Shown here: positions 17,534 through 29,238 of the stretch, piece by piece
Numbering within the stretch: the stretch's first letter is position 1
How the letters are laid out: each line of letters starts with the position of its first letter
NCBI RefSeq assembly: GCF_023115355.1
Contig: NZ_CP096019.1
Span: 1,984,001-2,048,000, forward strand
Reading direction: 5' to 3'
DNA: 64,000 nt
Source of the DNA: Halocatena salina
GTDB lineage: Archaea > Halobacteriota > Halobacteria > Halobacteriales > Haloarculaceae
The notes under the pieces: generated by a model
Database searches by the model: none
The model's input: only the letters and a program-made list of their open reading frames with translations
What the model was told of the DNA's origin: nothing
Made by a program: the position numbers and the translations under genes

Positions 17534-18928
17534 ATGGTTTGTGATTGGGAGATAATTCACGATCGAGCGACGAGTTCCGCTCGGATCGGTCGGTTCGTTC
17601 TTCGTCATCGGTACGTGATTCTCACGCTCGTCTATGTTGCCGTGCATCTATGGCTGTTCGTCACAGCACTCCCGATCACCGGCCGTCCCTCAGGGGCACC
17701 GGATCCGATCACGTTCGAACTCGGCGGCCAGTTCCTTGCTACTGGACGGATACCGTACGTCGATCTATTCGACATCAAGCCGCCACTCGTCCATCTTATT
17801 CCCGGTATTTTAGCGACGGGTATTCACTTCCTAGGCAGTCCTGGGTTCGGATATCTCGATGCGTTGGTCCTCCATACCGCGAGTGTACTCCTCACGTTAG
17901 GTATGACGCTAGTTGCGCTGTTTCTCATCACCGATCTCGTTGACGATATCACGGACGATCGGCTGGCTGCACTGGCCGCGGGATTCGTTCCACTGACGTG
18001 TCCTATTTTCTATATGGCTGGAATCGGTGGATTTCGTCCGAAAACCATGGCTCTGGTTGCTGGCTTGTTGTCCGTTCGCTGGCTCTCCCGCCAGCGGTGG
18101 CTGTGGGCAGGGCTTGCTGCTGCTTGTGCCCCTGCGTTGTGGCAGTTCGGTCTCGTTTTCCCTCTCTTTGCGGTCGGGATCGCTCACCGGAGTGGTCGTA
18201 CAGCCCTTAAACGCGTGCTCGCAGGGGGTGCCATCATCACGACCGTCACACTCGCTCCGTTTGCCCTCAATGGGATTCCAGCACTCCGTGCGATCCTCGT
18301 GGAAGTCGTGTTACTTCCGTTCGTGGTTCGACCGGTTCGAGAACCGACTGGGACTTTCTCACACGTCACTCGGTTGATCTCTTATCTCGGCTGGGAGGGT
18401 TTTTGTGTGCTGCTCGTCGGGACGGTTGGTGCGCTGCTGTATCCGATCCAGCGCCGGTTTCGAGCGAGCACCACGGAAGTGTCGGAACTGAGTGTTCCCG
18501 ACGTCGACGTTTGGGTCGCCATCGTAGTGGGCGTGTTTTCGATCCAAGCCATGGTCGTGGACGGTCGCGGCTTGACCGATTCCACGATGTGGGTCGGATT
18601 CGCTTCTGTCGGCGTCGGTTTGCTCATCGCGCAACTGAACAACCGTCGCTTCCGGCAGCTCTTCGTGGTGGGAATCGTCGTCATCGGAATCGTCGCGTTT
18701 TTGACTGACGCGGTTACTGCGTTCTACGGGTGGCGATGGGTGACACAACCGGAGGCGTCCTATAAACGCGTGGCAACGGTTTACTGGCACACCAGTTCTA
18801 TCGACACGTGCCATATCCGACGCGCCGGTGATGAACGGACGTTCGTCCGTTTGATGGGAGGTTCGTTGTCCGATCAGGTGTGTGGACAGTATTCGATCGA
18901 CAGCATGATTCGTTCACTCATCCCGTGA
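17534..18928 (+). CDS. GT39-like integral membrane glycosyltransferase
   Basis: A 464-residue polytopic membrane protein with about 10-12 helices. The first external loop (TFELGGQFLATGRIPYVDLF, then DIKPPL) matches the dolichyl-phosphate-sugar glycosyltransferase pattern of GT39/ArnT-like enzymes, in which a polyprenyl-linked sugar is transferred outside the cell. The C-terminal domain after the last helix is short, with three cysteines, and probably extracellular. Acceptor and sugar are unknown. It stands alone behind an AT-rich promoter region and is convergent with pcm. The start at 17534 seems late relative to the AT-rich box but is the only reasonable one. Confidence 0.75.
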   Translation: MVCDWEIIHDRATSSARIGRFVLRHRYVILTLVYVAVHLWLFVTALPITGRPSGAPDPITFELGGQFLATGRIPYVDLFDIKPPLVHLIPGILATGIHFLGSPGFGYLDALVLHTASVLLTLGMTLVALFLITDLVDDITDDRLAALAAGFVPLTCPIFYMAGIGGFRPKTMALVAGLLSVRWLSRQRWLWAGLAAACAPALWQFGLVFPLFAVGIAHRSGRTALKRVLAGGAIITTVTLAPFALNGIPALRAILVEVVLLPFVVRPVREPTGTFSHVTRLISYLGWEGFCVLLVGTVGALLYPIQRRFRASTTEVSELSVPDVDVWVAIVVGVFSIQAMVVDGRGLTDSTMWVGFASVGVGLLIAQLNNRRFRQLFVVGIVVIGIVAFLTDAVTAFYGWRWVTQPEASYKRVATVYWHTSSIDTCHIRRAGDERTFVRLMGGSLSDQVCGQYSIDSMIRSLIP

Positions 18929-18958
18929 GATTCGGGTTAGGTGGACAGCACTCACCCC

Positions 18959-19582
18959 TCATCCCCGCATCGGGACGAACTGGACGTAGCCGTCAGTCCT
19001 GCGAGTCAGCGATCCGTCCGATTCTTTCTCGGCGATGAGAAGCTGCTGTCGTCCCGTTCCAACCGGTGCGACGATACGCCCACCAGTAGCGATCTGTTCG
19101 ACGATCGGGTCTGGGAGTTCCGGGGTGGCGCACGTCAGATACGCAGCGTCGTAGGGCGCGTGTTCCGGCCAGCCGTCGTGTCCGTCGCCAGCTGTAACAG
19201 TGACGTCGTAGCCCAAGCGATCGAGCTGTCGTTGGGCCGACTCAGCGAGTTCAGGCTGAAACTCGACACTGTAGACGGTGGTATCGACGATCTCGGCGAC
19301 GACGGCGGCGTGATACCCACACCCCGTACCGATTTCGAGCACTCGGTCTTCCGGCGAGAGCGCCAATCGATCGGTCATGATGGCGACCATGTGTGGTGCA
19401 CTGATCGTCTGACCGTGGCCGATCGGGAGTGGCCGGTCGTGGTAGGCCTGCTGTGTGTGGCTGTCGGGAACGAACTCGTGGCGTGGCACAGCCCCAATAG
19501 CTTCGAGCACTGACTCTCGATGGATGCGTTCGCTTCGGGAGAGAACCTCCACGAGCCGTTCACGATCGTTTTCACGGGTCAT
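18959..19582 (-). CDS. pcm: Protein-L-isoaspartate O-methyltransferase
   Basis: A 207-residue enzyme that methylates isoaspartyl residues to start repair of damaged proteins. The family signature is complete: IGHGQTISAPHMVAIM (about 53-68), then motif I VLEIGTGCGYHAAVVAE, then a late VAPVGTGRQQLL. It begins nine bases after the zinc-finger gene ends, so the two share an operon. Length is normal for archaeal enzymes. Confidence 0.95.
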   Translation of the reverse strand: MTRENDRERLVEVLSRSERIHRESVLEAIGAVPRHEFVPDSHTQQAYHDRPLPIGHGQTISAPHMVAIMTDRLALSPEDRVLEIGTGCGYHAAVVAEIVDTTVYSVEFQPELAESAQRQLDRLGYDVTVTAGDGHDGWPEHAPYDAAYLTCATPELPDPIVEQIATGGRIVAPVGTGRQQLLIAEKESDGSLTRRTDGYVQFVPMRG

Positions 19583-19591
19583 CGTTCCGTT

Positions 19592-20242
19592 TTACCACCC
19601 TGACCACGCGGCACTCGATTCGTCGTCGGCGTACACGCGCTGAATGTCCTTCGCGGTCGCAGTGTCGGCCGCAAAATCGAGTTGCTGGTGGTCGTAACCG
19701 GCCGCATCGTCCCGGAGCTTGATCGACTTGATCGTGAACTCCTCATCGCCCAACTCTTCGGTCGCTCCGACGGTAAACTCCTCATCGCCGGGCACAAGTG
19801 CATCGATGCTACGCGTCTGGTCGTGGCTGCCGTCGGTTGGATTCAGCGTGATGGATACGGATACGTTGTCGACCGCCCGCGTCCAAATCGTCTGCACCGC
19901 CTCCACGGACGTGCGTTCGACCCGTTTGTCTGGCAGTTCGAGCGCCGTGATCCGGACCGTCATGAGCATCTCCTCGGTGTCGACGATGAACTCTTCACCG
20001 ACAGCGATCTCTTCGGACGCTGGGGCGTCCACGTGGGTGTGAAACGATTCCCCTCCTTGGGAGACGATCACGTCCCGCTCGACGGTGTCGTCCTCCTCGA
20101 TCCGCGTCTTGTGAACGTGATCGCATTCAGTGCATCTGACGGTCGCCTGACTGCCCGGTGAGAGCAGCTCGTGGGCCGTCGCCACGTCCGGAGAGCAGGC
20201 TGGACACGGCGTCGGCACGTGGGTTGGCGTCGAATCGCTCAT
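19592..20242 (-). CDS. HVO_0476 family zinc-finger protein
   Basis: A 216-residue protein with an N-terminal zinc ribbon of two CxxC knuckles (CPAC at about 14-17 and CTEC near 40), followed by a beta-rich region holding two regulatory-looking blocks (GEEFIVDTEEML and GDEEFTVGATEELGDEEFTI). This matches the conserved haloarchaeal HVO_0476 group. Function is unknown; co-transcription with pcm hints at protein quality control, which is inference. Start set at MSDSTPTHVP (20242); an upstream in-frame start at 20284 adds an unlikely leader. Confidence 0.85.
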   Translation of the reverse strand: MSDSTPTHVPTPCPACSPDVATAHELLSPGSQATVRCTECDHVHKTRIEEDDTVERDVIVSQGGESFHTHVDAPASEEIAVGEEFIVDTEEMLMTVRITALELPDKRVERTSVEAVQTIWTRAVDNVSVSITLNPTDGSHDQTRSIDALVPGDEEFTVGATEELGDEEFTIKSIKLRDDAAGYDHQQLDFAADTATAKDIQRVYADDESSAAWSGW

Positions 20243-20375
20243 ATCGTCGGTACTCGCTACAGAGATAAAGGACGTTCGTCCCACCCGATCCGTGGGGAAG
20301 CGTAGCGCAGATCGCTGTGTGTCTCGTGGGCTGGTCGGCGCTGGCTCGGCTCGTCACCAGAGACGTGACGAGCAG

Positions 20376-21362
20376 TCACTCGCTCGACCGCGGAGCGGGC
20401 AGTTCCACCAGCTCCCCGTCGGCGTGCACCGTCGGCTTGCGAATGATGCCGTCGAGATGCAACGGGGCGTCGGTGTCCCCACCGATACCGGCATCGTCGC
20501 CGATGGCGATGTGGACGGTGCCGGCGGCCTTTTCATCGAGCAACACCGAGCCGATCAGCTCAGTGACGGCGACGTTCGTACCGATCCCCAACTCCGCGAG
20601 GTTGTACGCGTCCTGTCCGACCTCCTCGGCAGCCGTTTCGACCTGCTCGCGGATCCGATCGTCGCTGATCGAGGTGACATAGCCGTCCTCAACCTCGAAC
20701 GTGAGTGTTCGATCGGATTCGAGCAGCCCGTACGGTCGCATCGTCCCATCGACGACGAACGTTCCGTTTGCCGATTCGGGACTGATGAACGTCTCTCCGG
20801 CCGGTAAGTTCGACATCTCGCCCGGTTGGTGGACGATGCCAGTGTCCTGTCGCCACTCACGACCTGCCACTGCGAACGTGATGTCAGTGCCGGCGGGAGC
20901 CGTCACGCGGATCTCCGAGGCATCGCCTACCTGTTCGAACACCGCGTGACTGTGGTGCTCGATCGCCTCGTAATCGGCGTCTAGTCCGGTCGTAAACACC
21001 TCTTCAGTGATCCCGGGCAGGGTGGCAACCCGCCCACCAGCGTCGGTTGCATCCGTGCGCGCCCGTGTGTGGCTTAGACTTTTGGTGGTCGGTGCGAGCA
21101 CTACGTCGCCGTCACGCATGGCCGCTGCCACTGGTTCGGGAGGCTCTTCACCGTGTTGGTCACCCGGTGGGTATCGGAGGATCGTCGCGTTCTCCGTTCT
21201 CTCCCGGGCGGCCCGGTACAACGCCTCTCCGATCGGCTCGCGTTTCGCGTCAGTCACGATCACACAGCTCTCGCTACGTTCCAGTCCCATGCACTGGTCG
21301 ACCGCTGTTTCAGCTGGAACGGCTAACTCGGATGACTCGCTATCGATGGTTGACTCGGCCAT
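20376..21362 (-). CDS. M29 aminopeptidase-like protein, atypical active site
   Basis: A 328-residue protein of the M29 (AmpS/thermophilic aminopeptidase) fold. Metal-ligand positions can be read: Glu in NLPAGETF, Glu and His in LDEKAAGTVHIAIG, and His/Asp in PLHLDGI. The tyrosine that follows the first His by seven residues in M29 peptidases is Ala here, so peptidase activity is doubtful. The Fe-dependent ring-cleavage dioxygenase NicX shares this fold and uses two His and one Asp, so an alternative activity is possible. It precedes the zinc-finger and pcm genes on the same strand, 133 bases away. Confidence 0.75.
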   Translation of the reverse strand: MAESTIDSESSELAVPAETAVDQCMGLERSESCVIVTDAKREPIGEALYRAARERTENATILRYPPGDQHGEEPPEPVAAAMRDGDVVLAPTTKSLSHTRARTDATDAGGRVATLPGITEEVFTTGLDADYEAIEHHSHAVFEQVGDASEIRVTAPAGTDITFAVAGREWRQDTGIVHQPGEMSNLPAGETFISPESANGTFVVDGTMRPYGLLESDRTLTFEVEDGYVTSISDDRIREQVETAAEEVGQDAYNLAELGIGTNVAVTELIGSVLLDEKAAGTVHIAIGDDAGIGGDTDAPLHLDGIIRKPTVHADGELVELPAPRSSE

Positions 21363-21514
21363 ATTCGTTTCCTGGCGGGAGTACGGATTAGGTGTTGCCT
21401 TCGAAGGATCCCTTTGTCATCGACCGTGAGAGATCACTCAGATGCGAGTAAATCGCCCCAAGAGCCCCCGATGACCTCGAAACGTTTACCGTCGTCGGTG
21501 GTGCACCAACACGT

Positions 21515-22528
21515 ATGATCACGGTCGGAGTCAACGGGTATGGAACGATCGGGAAACGCGTCGCGGACGCAGTGACACAGCAGCCGGATATGGAACTCGC
21601 TGGGGTGGCTAAAACCCGTCCCAACTTCGAAGCCCAAGCCGCCGTTCGGAAGGAGTACCCGCTGTACGCCGCCGTCGAGGAGCGGATCGAACTGTTCGAG
21701 GAGGCTGGCATCGATCTCGCCGGTTCGGTCACCGATCTGGTCGCGGAAAGCGACGTCGTTGTCGACGCCTGTCCCTCCGGGATCGGTGCGGACAACAAGT
21801 CGATGTATGAATCGTTCGACACGCCGGCGCTGTACCAAGGTGGCGAAGACGCCGATCTCGTGGACGTGAGTTTCAACGCCCGTGGAAACTACAGCGCCGC
21901 TGCGGGCGCGTCCCACGTTCGCGTCGTCTCCTGTAACACGACCGGGCTCTCCCGGCTGCTTGCCCCCCTGCAAGAGCGGTACGGCGTCGAGAAAGCCCGC
22001 GTTACGCTCGTCCGGCGCGGTGGCGATCCCGGTCAAACCTCTCGTGGGCCCATCAACGACATCCTTCCGAACCCAATCACGATTCCCTCCCATCACGGCC
22101 CGGACGTGAACACCGTGTTTCCTGATCTCGACATCGATACGCTAGGGATGAAAGTTCCCGCGACGCTCATGCACGTCCACAGCGTCAACGTCACACTCGA
22201 ATCCTCTCCGACGGCGGCCGACGTGCGCGACCTTCTGCGCGAGGAATCCCGACTGTTTCTCGTCCCCGAATCGATGGCCATCGACGGCGCAGGCAAACTC
22301 AAGGAGTTCGCTCACGACGCCGGACGACCGCGGGGAGACGTCTGGGAAAACTGCATTTGGGAGGAATCGATCAGCATGGAAGGCGACGATCTCTACCTCT
22401 TTGAAGCCATTCACCAGGAGAGCGATGTCGTCCCGGAGAACATCGACGCCATCCGTGCTGTCACCGAAACCGCAGACGCTAGCGAAAGCATTGCGACGAC
22501 GAACGAAACGCTCGGCATCGGCTTGTGA
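21515..22528 (+). CDS. gap: Glyceraldehyde-3-phosphate dehydrogenase, archaeal type II
   Basis: A 337-residue phosphorylating GAPDH of the archaeal type, acting between glyceraldehyde 3-phosphate and 1,3-bisphosphoglycerate. It starts with the nucleotide-binding [17 protein letters not shown], and the active-site cysteine is in [13 protein letters not shown]. In haloarchaea that have both types, the type II enzyme is generally the gluconeogenic one. A TATA-like box (about 21483-21488) lies 30 bases before the ATG, suggesting a leaderless transcript. Single gene, divergent from the M29-like gene. Confidence 0.96.
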   Translation: MITVGVNGYGTIGKRVADAVTQQPDMELAGVAKTRPNFEAQAAVRKEYPLYAAVEERIELFEEAGIDLAGSVTDLVAESDVVVDACPSGIGADNKSMYESFDTPALYQGGEDADLVDVSFNARGNYSAAAGASHVRVVSCNTTGLSRLLAPLQERYGVEKARVTLVRRGGDPGQTSRGPINDILPNPITIPSHHGPDVNTVFPDLDIDTLGMKVPATLMHVHSVNVTLESSPTAADVRDLLREESRLFLVPESMAIDGAGKLKEFAHDAGRPRGDVWENCIWEESISMEGDDLYLFEAIHQESDVVPENIDAIRAVTETADASESIATTNETLGIGL

Positions 22529-22692
22529 CGCGCTCAGCCGTCGGCTGACGTTTGGCACGCACACATGAATCTTATCTGATTGTATATTCTATCATCAGCC
22601 GAAGGAGATGGACATCGACAGAATTTTATTATGATAGGATCAAAGTGGCGCGTTCAGAAGGCTTTTGATCACACAGAGCTTGAGCTTTATTC

Positions 22693-23079
22693 ATGGGATC
22701 GCGCGACCGGGACCCGTTCGATGACATCTTCAACGAGCTTAGTCGTATGATGGACGAGATGATGGGCAACAACTTCGAGATGCGCGTCCAGAGCGGTGAG
22801 TCCGGCTTTGGAAACGATGTTCACGTCACTACCCAAACGGACGATGACAACGTGTATGTCGTTGCTGACCTTCCGGGAATCGAGAAGGACGCTATCGACA
22901 TCAAATGTGACGGGAAAACTCTCACGATCAACGCTGTGACCGACCACCGCGAGTACGAAGATCAGCTTCGACTGCCGGTGACCGTCGACGAACACTCCGC
23001 GAAAGCCACCTTCAACAACAGTATCCTCGAAATCACGTTCGAACGCAACGATTCATCGGCCGACATCGACTTGAATTGA
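22693..23079 (+). CDS. Hsp20/alpha-crystallin small heat-shock protein
   Basis: A 128-residue protein. The N-terminal helix FDDIFNELSRMMDEMM is followed by an alpha-crystallin-type beta sandwich (VYVVADLPGIEKDAIDIKCD is typical) and an acidic tail. Members bind unfolding proteins without ATP. The upstream region is AT-rich, with a box at about 22624-22634, and the transcript may have a leader of some length. Members of this group also occur in gas-vesicle clusters (GvpH), but none is nearby. Confidence 0.88.
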   Translation: MGSRDRDPFDDIFNELSRMMDEMMGNNFEMRVQSGESGFGNDVHVTTQTDDDNVYVVADLPGIEKDAIDIKCDGKTLTINAVTDHREYEDQLRLPVTVDEHSAKATFNNSILEITFERNDSSADIDLN

Positions 23080-23204
23080 TTTCCCTCCAGAGTAAACGAA
23101 CAGAAGTCCTGCGGGCCTTGCAACCGTCCGTTTTCGACTGACGAACACCTACTGTGACCCGTCCGACGGTAGTCCGATAGCAGTAGTGTTCGAACCCACG
23201 CAGG

Positions 23205-24308
23205 TCACGTCTCGAAGCCGTCTTCCCACTGGAACGTTCCGTTTCGTTGGATGACCTCGCCGTCGATTTCGATAGTGGCATCGGTGCTCATGTCGGCGAT
23301 CATATCCACGTGGACGGCGCTTTGGTTGCCTGATCGGCCATCGGGCAGACACGCATCGTACGCTCGACCGAGCGCCATGTGGACAGTGTCGCCCATCTTC
23401 TCGTCGAACAGTATGTTGTTCGTAAACCGATCGATGCCGCGGTTCATTCCGATGCCGAGCTCACCGAGTCGTTTTGCGCCGTCGTCCGTCGTGAGGATCT
23501 CTTCTAACACGTCCTCGTTGTCTCCCGCGTAGTCCACGACACGCCCGTCTTCGAACGTGAGCGTCACACGTTCGAGTCGCTCGCCGTAGTAGGTGAGCGG
23601 AAGATCAAACACCACCGTTCCGTCCGTGTCGGTCGGCGCGGTGAACACCTCTCCGGAGGGAAGGTTGTGCGAATCATACCGGACGGAGGCAGCGCTGTTC
23701 ACCGCGAGCCGATCCTCGATCGACATGGTGACGTCGGTCCCCGCAGCCGTCCGGATTGACAGCTCGCTCCCGGCGTCGAGGCGTCGTTTCAGACGGTCCA
23801 TCTCCGCTGCGAGGCGTTCCCAATCACGAATGATCGCGTCGTACACGAAGTCTTGGTAGGTCTCGTAGGCCATTCCGGCCTGTTGGGCGAGTGCCCGCGT
23901 CGGATGTATCGTTTTTACCCAATCCGTATCGAGCCGGGCTTCCCGAACGTCTTGGGTGGCCGTGTCGTAAGCCTGCTTGGTGTCGTGTGGGACGTCTGTC
24001 AGCGTGTTCGCGTTGTGGCCGGCATTCAGCGCCAGTACGACGTCCGCGTTCTCATACAGTGACTTCGCGTGTGCTGGATCGGCGTCGAACTCCTCGCTGT
24101 GTGCCCGCAGATACGCGCGATCGATCTCCCCGGAAGCGTACGTCGTCAACAGGTTTGCGTTCCGCTTGCCCACCTGCTCGGCAACCGCGACCGCCAGCTC
24201 GTGGGCACCGTCCTCGACGCTCATCACGACGTTGTCTCCGGACCCGATGTCGGCGCTCCAATCGCTGAGTATTCGGGCGTGTTCGTGGATGCGTTCGTCC
24301 ATGCTCAC
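23205..24308 (-). CDS. M29 family aminopeptidase
   Basis: A 367-residue metallo-aminopeptidase of the AmpS/AmpT type. The metal and catalytic residues can be placed: Glu in NLPSGEVF, Glu and His in FDEKMGDTVHMALGRAY, the Tyr seven residues after that His, and His-x-Asp in AVHVDMI. Full length for the family. It differs from the related protein at 20376-21362 by keeping the tyrosine. It stands alone between Hsp20 (convergent) and ubaA (divergent). Confidence 0.9.
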   Translation of the reverse strand: MSMDERIHEHARILSDWSADIGSGDNVVMSVEDGAHELAVAVAEQVGKRNANLLTTYASGEIDRAYLRAHSEEFDADPAHAKSLYENADVVLALNAGHNANTLTDVPHDTKQAYDTATQDVREARLDTDWVKTIHPTRALAQQAGMAYETYQDFVYDAIIRDWERLAAEMDRLKRRLDAGSELSIRTAAGTDVTMSIEDRLAVNSAASVRYDSHNLPSGEVFTAPTDTDGTVVFDLPLTYYGERLERVTLTFEDGRVVDYAGDNEDVLEEILTTDDGAKRLGELGIGMNRGIDRFTNNILFDEKMGDTVHMALGRAYDACLPDGRSGNQSAVHVDMIADMSTDATIEIDGEVIQRNGTFQWEDGFET

Positions 24309-24427
24309 TCGTGGCTTGCACCGATCCTAAACGCTGTGGGATCTAGCTAATCATCTAGCCGTTCGTGAGTATCGAGATACACGGTTCTCATCCGGGTGTT
24401 TATCGCCCAGCACACCAACACTGATCT

Positions 24428-25240
24428 ATGGCTGCCCTCGAACTCGATGCCACGCAACTCGATCGCTACTCCCGGCACATCATCATGGACGATGTCGGCC
24501 CGGCGGGACAGCAACAGCTGCTCGAAACGCGCGTGTTGTGTATCGGGGCGGGGGGTCTCGGCTCGCCGGTCATCGAATATCTCGCTGCGGCCGGAATCGG
24601 CACACTCGGCATCGCTGACGACGACGTGGTCGAACGATCGAATCTCCAACGCCAAGTCATCCATGGCGTGGACGACATCGGCCGTCCGAAAGTCGACAGC
24701 GCTGCGGCGTTCGTCGACCGCCACGCTCCCGACGTGACCGTCGAAACACACGAAACGCGAGTTACGAAGGACAACGTCCGGTCGCTCATCGATGGCTACG
24801 ACATCGTCGTCGACGGCTCGGACAACTTCCAAACCCGGTATCTCCTCAATGACGCCTGCGTGCTCGCAGGGATTCCGCTCACTCACGGGGCGATCCTCCG
24901 CTTTGAGGGACAAGCCACGACGATCCGTCCTACTGGACCGTGTTACCGGTGTCTGTTTCCCGAAGCCCCGCCAGCTGGCGCGGTCCCTGACTGTGCGACC
25001 GCTGGCGTACTCGGCGTGCTTCCCGGAACGGTCGGCTGTATTCAGGCTACTGAGGCGATCAAACTCGCGCTCGATCACGGCGAGACGCTCACGGGACGGC
25101 TTCTGACCTACGACGCCTCGTCGCTGTCGTTCGAAACGGTCCCCTTCGAACGAAACCCTGACTGTCCGGTCTGTGGTGCGGACGGCATCGATTCCATCGA
25201 GAACGTGGCATACACCGAAACGTGCTCGGTGTCAGAGTGA
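24428..25240 (+). CDS. ubaA: SAMP-activating enzyme E1 (UbaA/MoeB/ThiF family)
   Basis: A 270-residue E1-like adenylyltransferase. In haloarchaea the single E1 activates small ubiquitin-like SAMP proteins for protein conjugation and for sulfur transfer to tRNA and molybdopterin. Visible are the Rossmann GAGGLGSP, RSNLQRQ, the zinc pairs CYRC and CPVC, and the candidate catalytic Cys in PDCATAGVLG. Length and motifs are as expected. It is convergent with the fused ABC ATPase, with seven bases between the stops. Confidence 0.93.
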   Translation: MAALELDATQLDRYSRHIIMDDVGPAGQQQLLETRVLCIGAGGLGSPVIEYLAAAGIGTLGIADDDVVERSNLQRQVIHGVDDIGRPKVDSAAAFVDRHAPDVTVETHETRVTKDNVRSLIDGYDIVVDGSDNFQTRYLLNDACVLAGIPLTHGAILRFEGQATTIRPTGPCYRCLFPEAPPAGAVPDCATAGVLGVLPGTVGCIQATEAIKLALDHGETLTGRLLTYDASSLSFETVPFERNPDCPVCGADGIDSIENVAYTETCSVSE

Positions 25241-25247
25241 GCGCAAT

Positions 25248-27337
<2,090 letters not shown>

Positions 27338-27341
<4 letters not shown>

Positions 27342-28246
27342 TGGTTTTGTATCTCCGGATTGATCATTTCTTCGTACGCTCGGCCGATGAAGAAGACCGA
27401 GGTGGTCACAGCAGCGATGCCGATTGCCGGGGGCAACACCCACCACCACGCGATTCGGATCGTTCCCGATTCGAACACCATTCGAAGCATTCGCCCCCAA
27501 CTGGTCGTGGTTGGATCTCCGAATCCCAAGAACGCGAGGCTCGCCTGAGCAGCGATCGCCCACGCTACGCCGTAGGCTGTGTACAGAAAGCCGATCGGCA
27601 ACACGTTCGGCGCGATGTGGAGGAACATGGTCCGGAGGTGGCTGGCTCCACTCGCCCGGGCCGATTTCACGAACGTCCGCTCGCGCGTCGACAGCACCTC
27701 CGATCGGACGACGCGAGCGGGCATTTTCCAGAGAAATGAGACGATGATGGCAGTGATGAGCCACACGTTCGGGGTGATAAACGTGAGCAACAACAGCGCC
27801 ATCGGCATGAACGGAAGTGAGAACGTGAGGTCGGTCAGTCGCATGAGTAGCTCATCCACCCACCCGCCGAAGTAGCCGCTCACGAGTCCGACGAGAAACC
27901 CGAGGGCACCGGTTCCGACACCACCTAGCAGGCCGACGATGAGCGTCGGCTGTGCACCAGCCAGAAACTGACTGAGCACGTCTTTTCCGTACTCGGTCGT
28001 TCCGAGGGGGGTATCAGTGCTTGGGGGGGCCAACCGCACGATGTCGCCCTGAGTGGTTCGAACGTAGTCCTCGATCGGGTGGTAGGGTGCGATCGTTGGC
28101 CCGGTCACGCCGAGAAAGACGAACACACCGAGGGTAATGAGTCCGGCACAGGCCAGTCGATCCTCTGCGAGAAATCGGAGGTGGGACCACACGCTTTCGG
28201 TACGACTGATGATCCGTTCTCCGATCGAAATCGATCCGGTGCTCAT
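27338..28246 (-). CDS. Peptide-type ABC transporter permease (DppC-like)
   Basis: About 302 residues with an N-terminal helix, a periplasm-side loop and the BPD_transp_1 domain; the EAA-like loop lies around VRSEVLSTRERTFVKSARASGASHLR. The start at MSTGSISIGER shares one base with the stop of the preceding permease (TGATG). The longer frame to 28294 is a shadow extension into that gene. It forms the heterodimeric channel with the upstream permease. Confidence 0.92.
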
Positions 28247-29238
28247 CAGACGGCACCTCCGTTTGCATTCACCGTCGGATCGAGATACGCACACAGTACG
28301 TCTGCCAAGAGGTTCATGATGATGACTGCCAATGCCATGATGAACACCGCTGCCTGAACGAGCGGATAATCCTGCTGTTCGATGGCCAATACGAGCGCTC
28401 GACCGATGCCGTCCCAGCCGAACACGACTTCGAGGAGGATCAGCCCTTGGAAGATCATTCCGAGCCGGAGTGCGAAGTACGTCACCACCGGCAACAACGA
28501 GTTGCGACCGGCCCGAACGAGCTGCTCGTTTTCGGTCAGTCCTTTCGCTCGGTGGAGTTTGAGAAATTCCGATCCCTTCTTTTCGACGACGCCGTTGCGG
28601 GCCAACAGGAGGAAATCACCGCTGTAATACAGCACTGTCACTGTAAACGGGAGGAGATAATGATGGAGGAAATCGATCGAGAGATACGTATCCAAAAGCC
28701 CGTTCGGTGTCGCTGTCACGCGCCGCATTCCGAACGCTGGCACCATCCCGAGCGTGTAGGAGAACGCGATCAGAAAGAAGATCGCGGTGATGAACACGGG
28801 CGTCGATCGCAGAAACGTCGTTACTGCGATGCTCGCCGTTTCGGCGGTCGATCCTCGATTCCATCCGGCGTACATCCCGACAGCCGTGCTCACGATGGCT
28901 GTCGTCACGAGCGCGGGAACGAGCAGGACGAGCGTGTTCGCCAGCTTCGGACCGAGGATCGCCCACACCGGTCGGCTCTGGAGTATCGAATATCCGAACT
29001 GAAACGTCAGGAGGTTTTTGAGATACACTAGATACTGCTGCCAGAGCGGTTTGTCGAGTCCATAGAGGGCGAACACCTCCTCGGCTTGTTCGGGGCTGAG
29101 GTTGCCAGTCGTGATGAGCGTCTCGAACGGACTCCCCGGTAGCAGCCGTAGCACGAAGAAAATGATCGTGACCGAAATGAGCGTCAACAGTGCCGATACG
29201 GCGAGACGTTTCGCAAGGAATCGTCTGAAATCGCTCAT
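28246..29238 (-). CDS. Peptide-type ABC transporter permease (DppB-like)
   Basis: About 330 residues, starting MSDFRRFLAKRLAVSALLTL, as is typical of DppB-type permeases, followed by the loop with LPGSPFETL and six transmembrane helices. The coupling loop KLHRAKGLTENEQLVRAG is near the C-terminal third. Its ATG overlaps the stop of the binding-protein gene by four bases, so translation of the whole operon is likely coupled. The frame's upstream extension to 29466 is Arg-rich shadow. Confidence 0.92.
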   Translation of the reverse strand: MSDFRRFLAKRLAVSALLTLISVTIIFFVLRLLPGSPFETLITTGNLSPEQAEEVFALYGLDKPLWQQYLVYLKNLLTFQFGYSILQSRPVWAILGPKLANTLVLLVPALVTTAIVSTAVGMYAGWNRGSTAETASIAVTTFLRSTPVFITAIFFLIAFSYTLGMVPAFGMRRVTATPNGLLDTYLSIDFLHHYLLPFTVTVLYYSGDFLLLARNGVVEKKGSEFLKLHRAKGLTENEQLVRAGRNSLLPVVTYFALRLGMIFQGLILLEVVFGWDGIGRALVLAIEQQDYPLVQAAVFIMALAVIIMNLLADVLCAYLDPTVNANGGAV

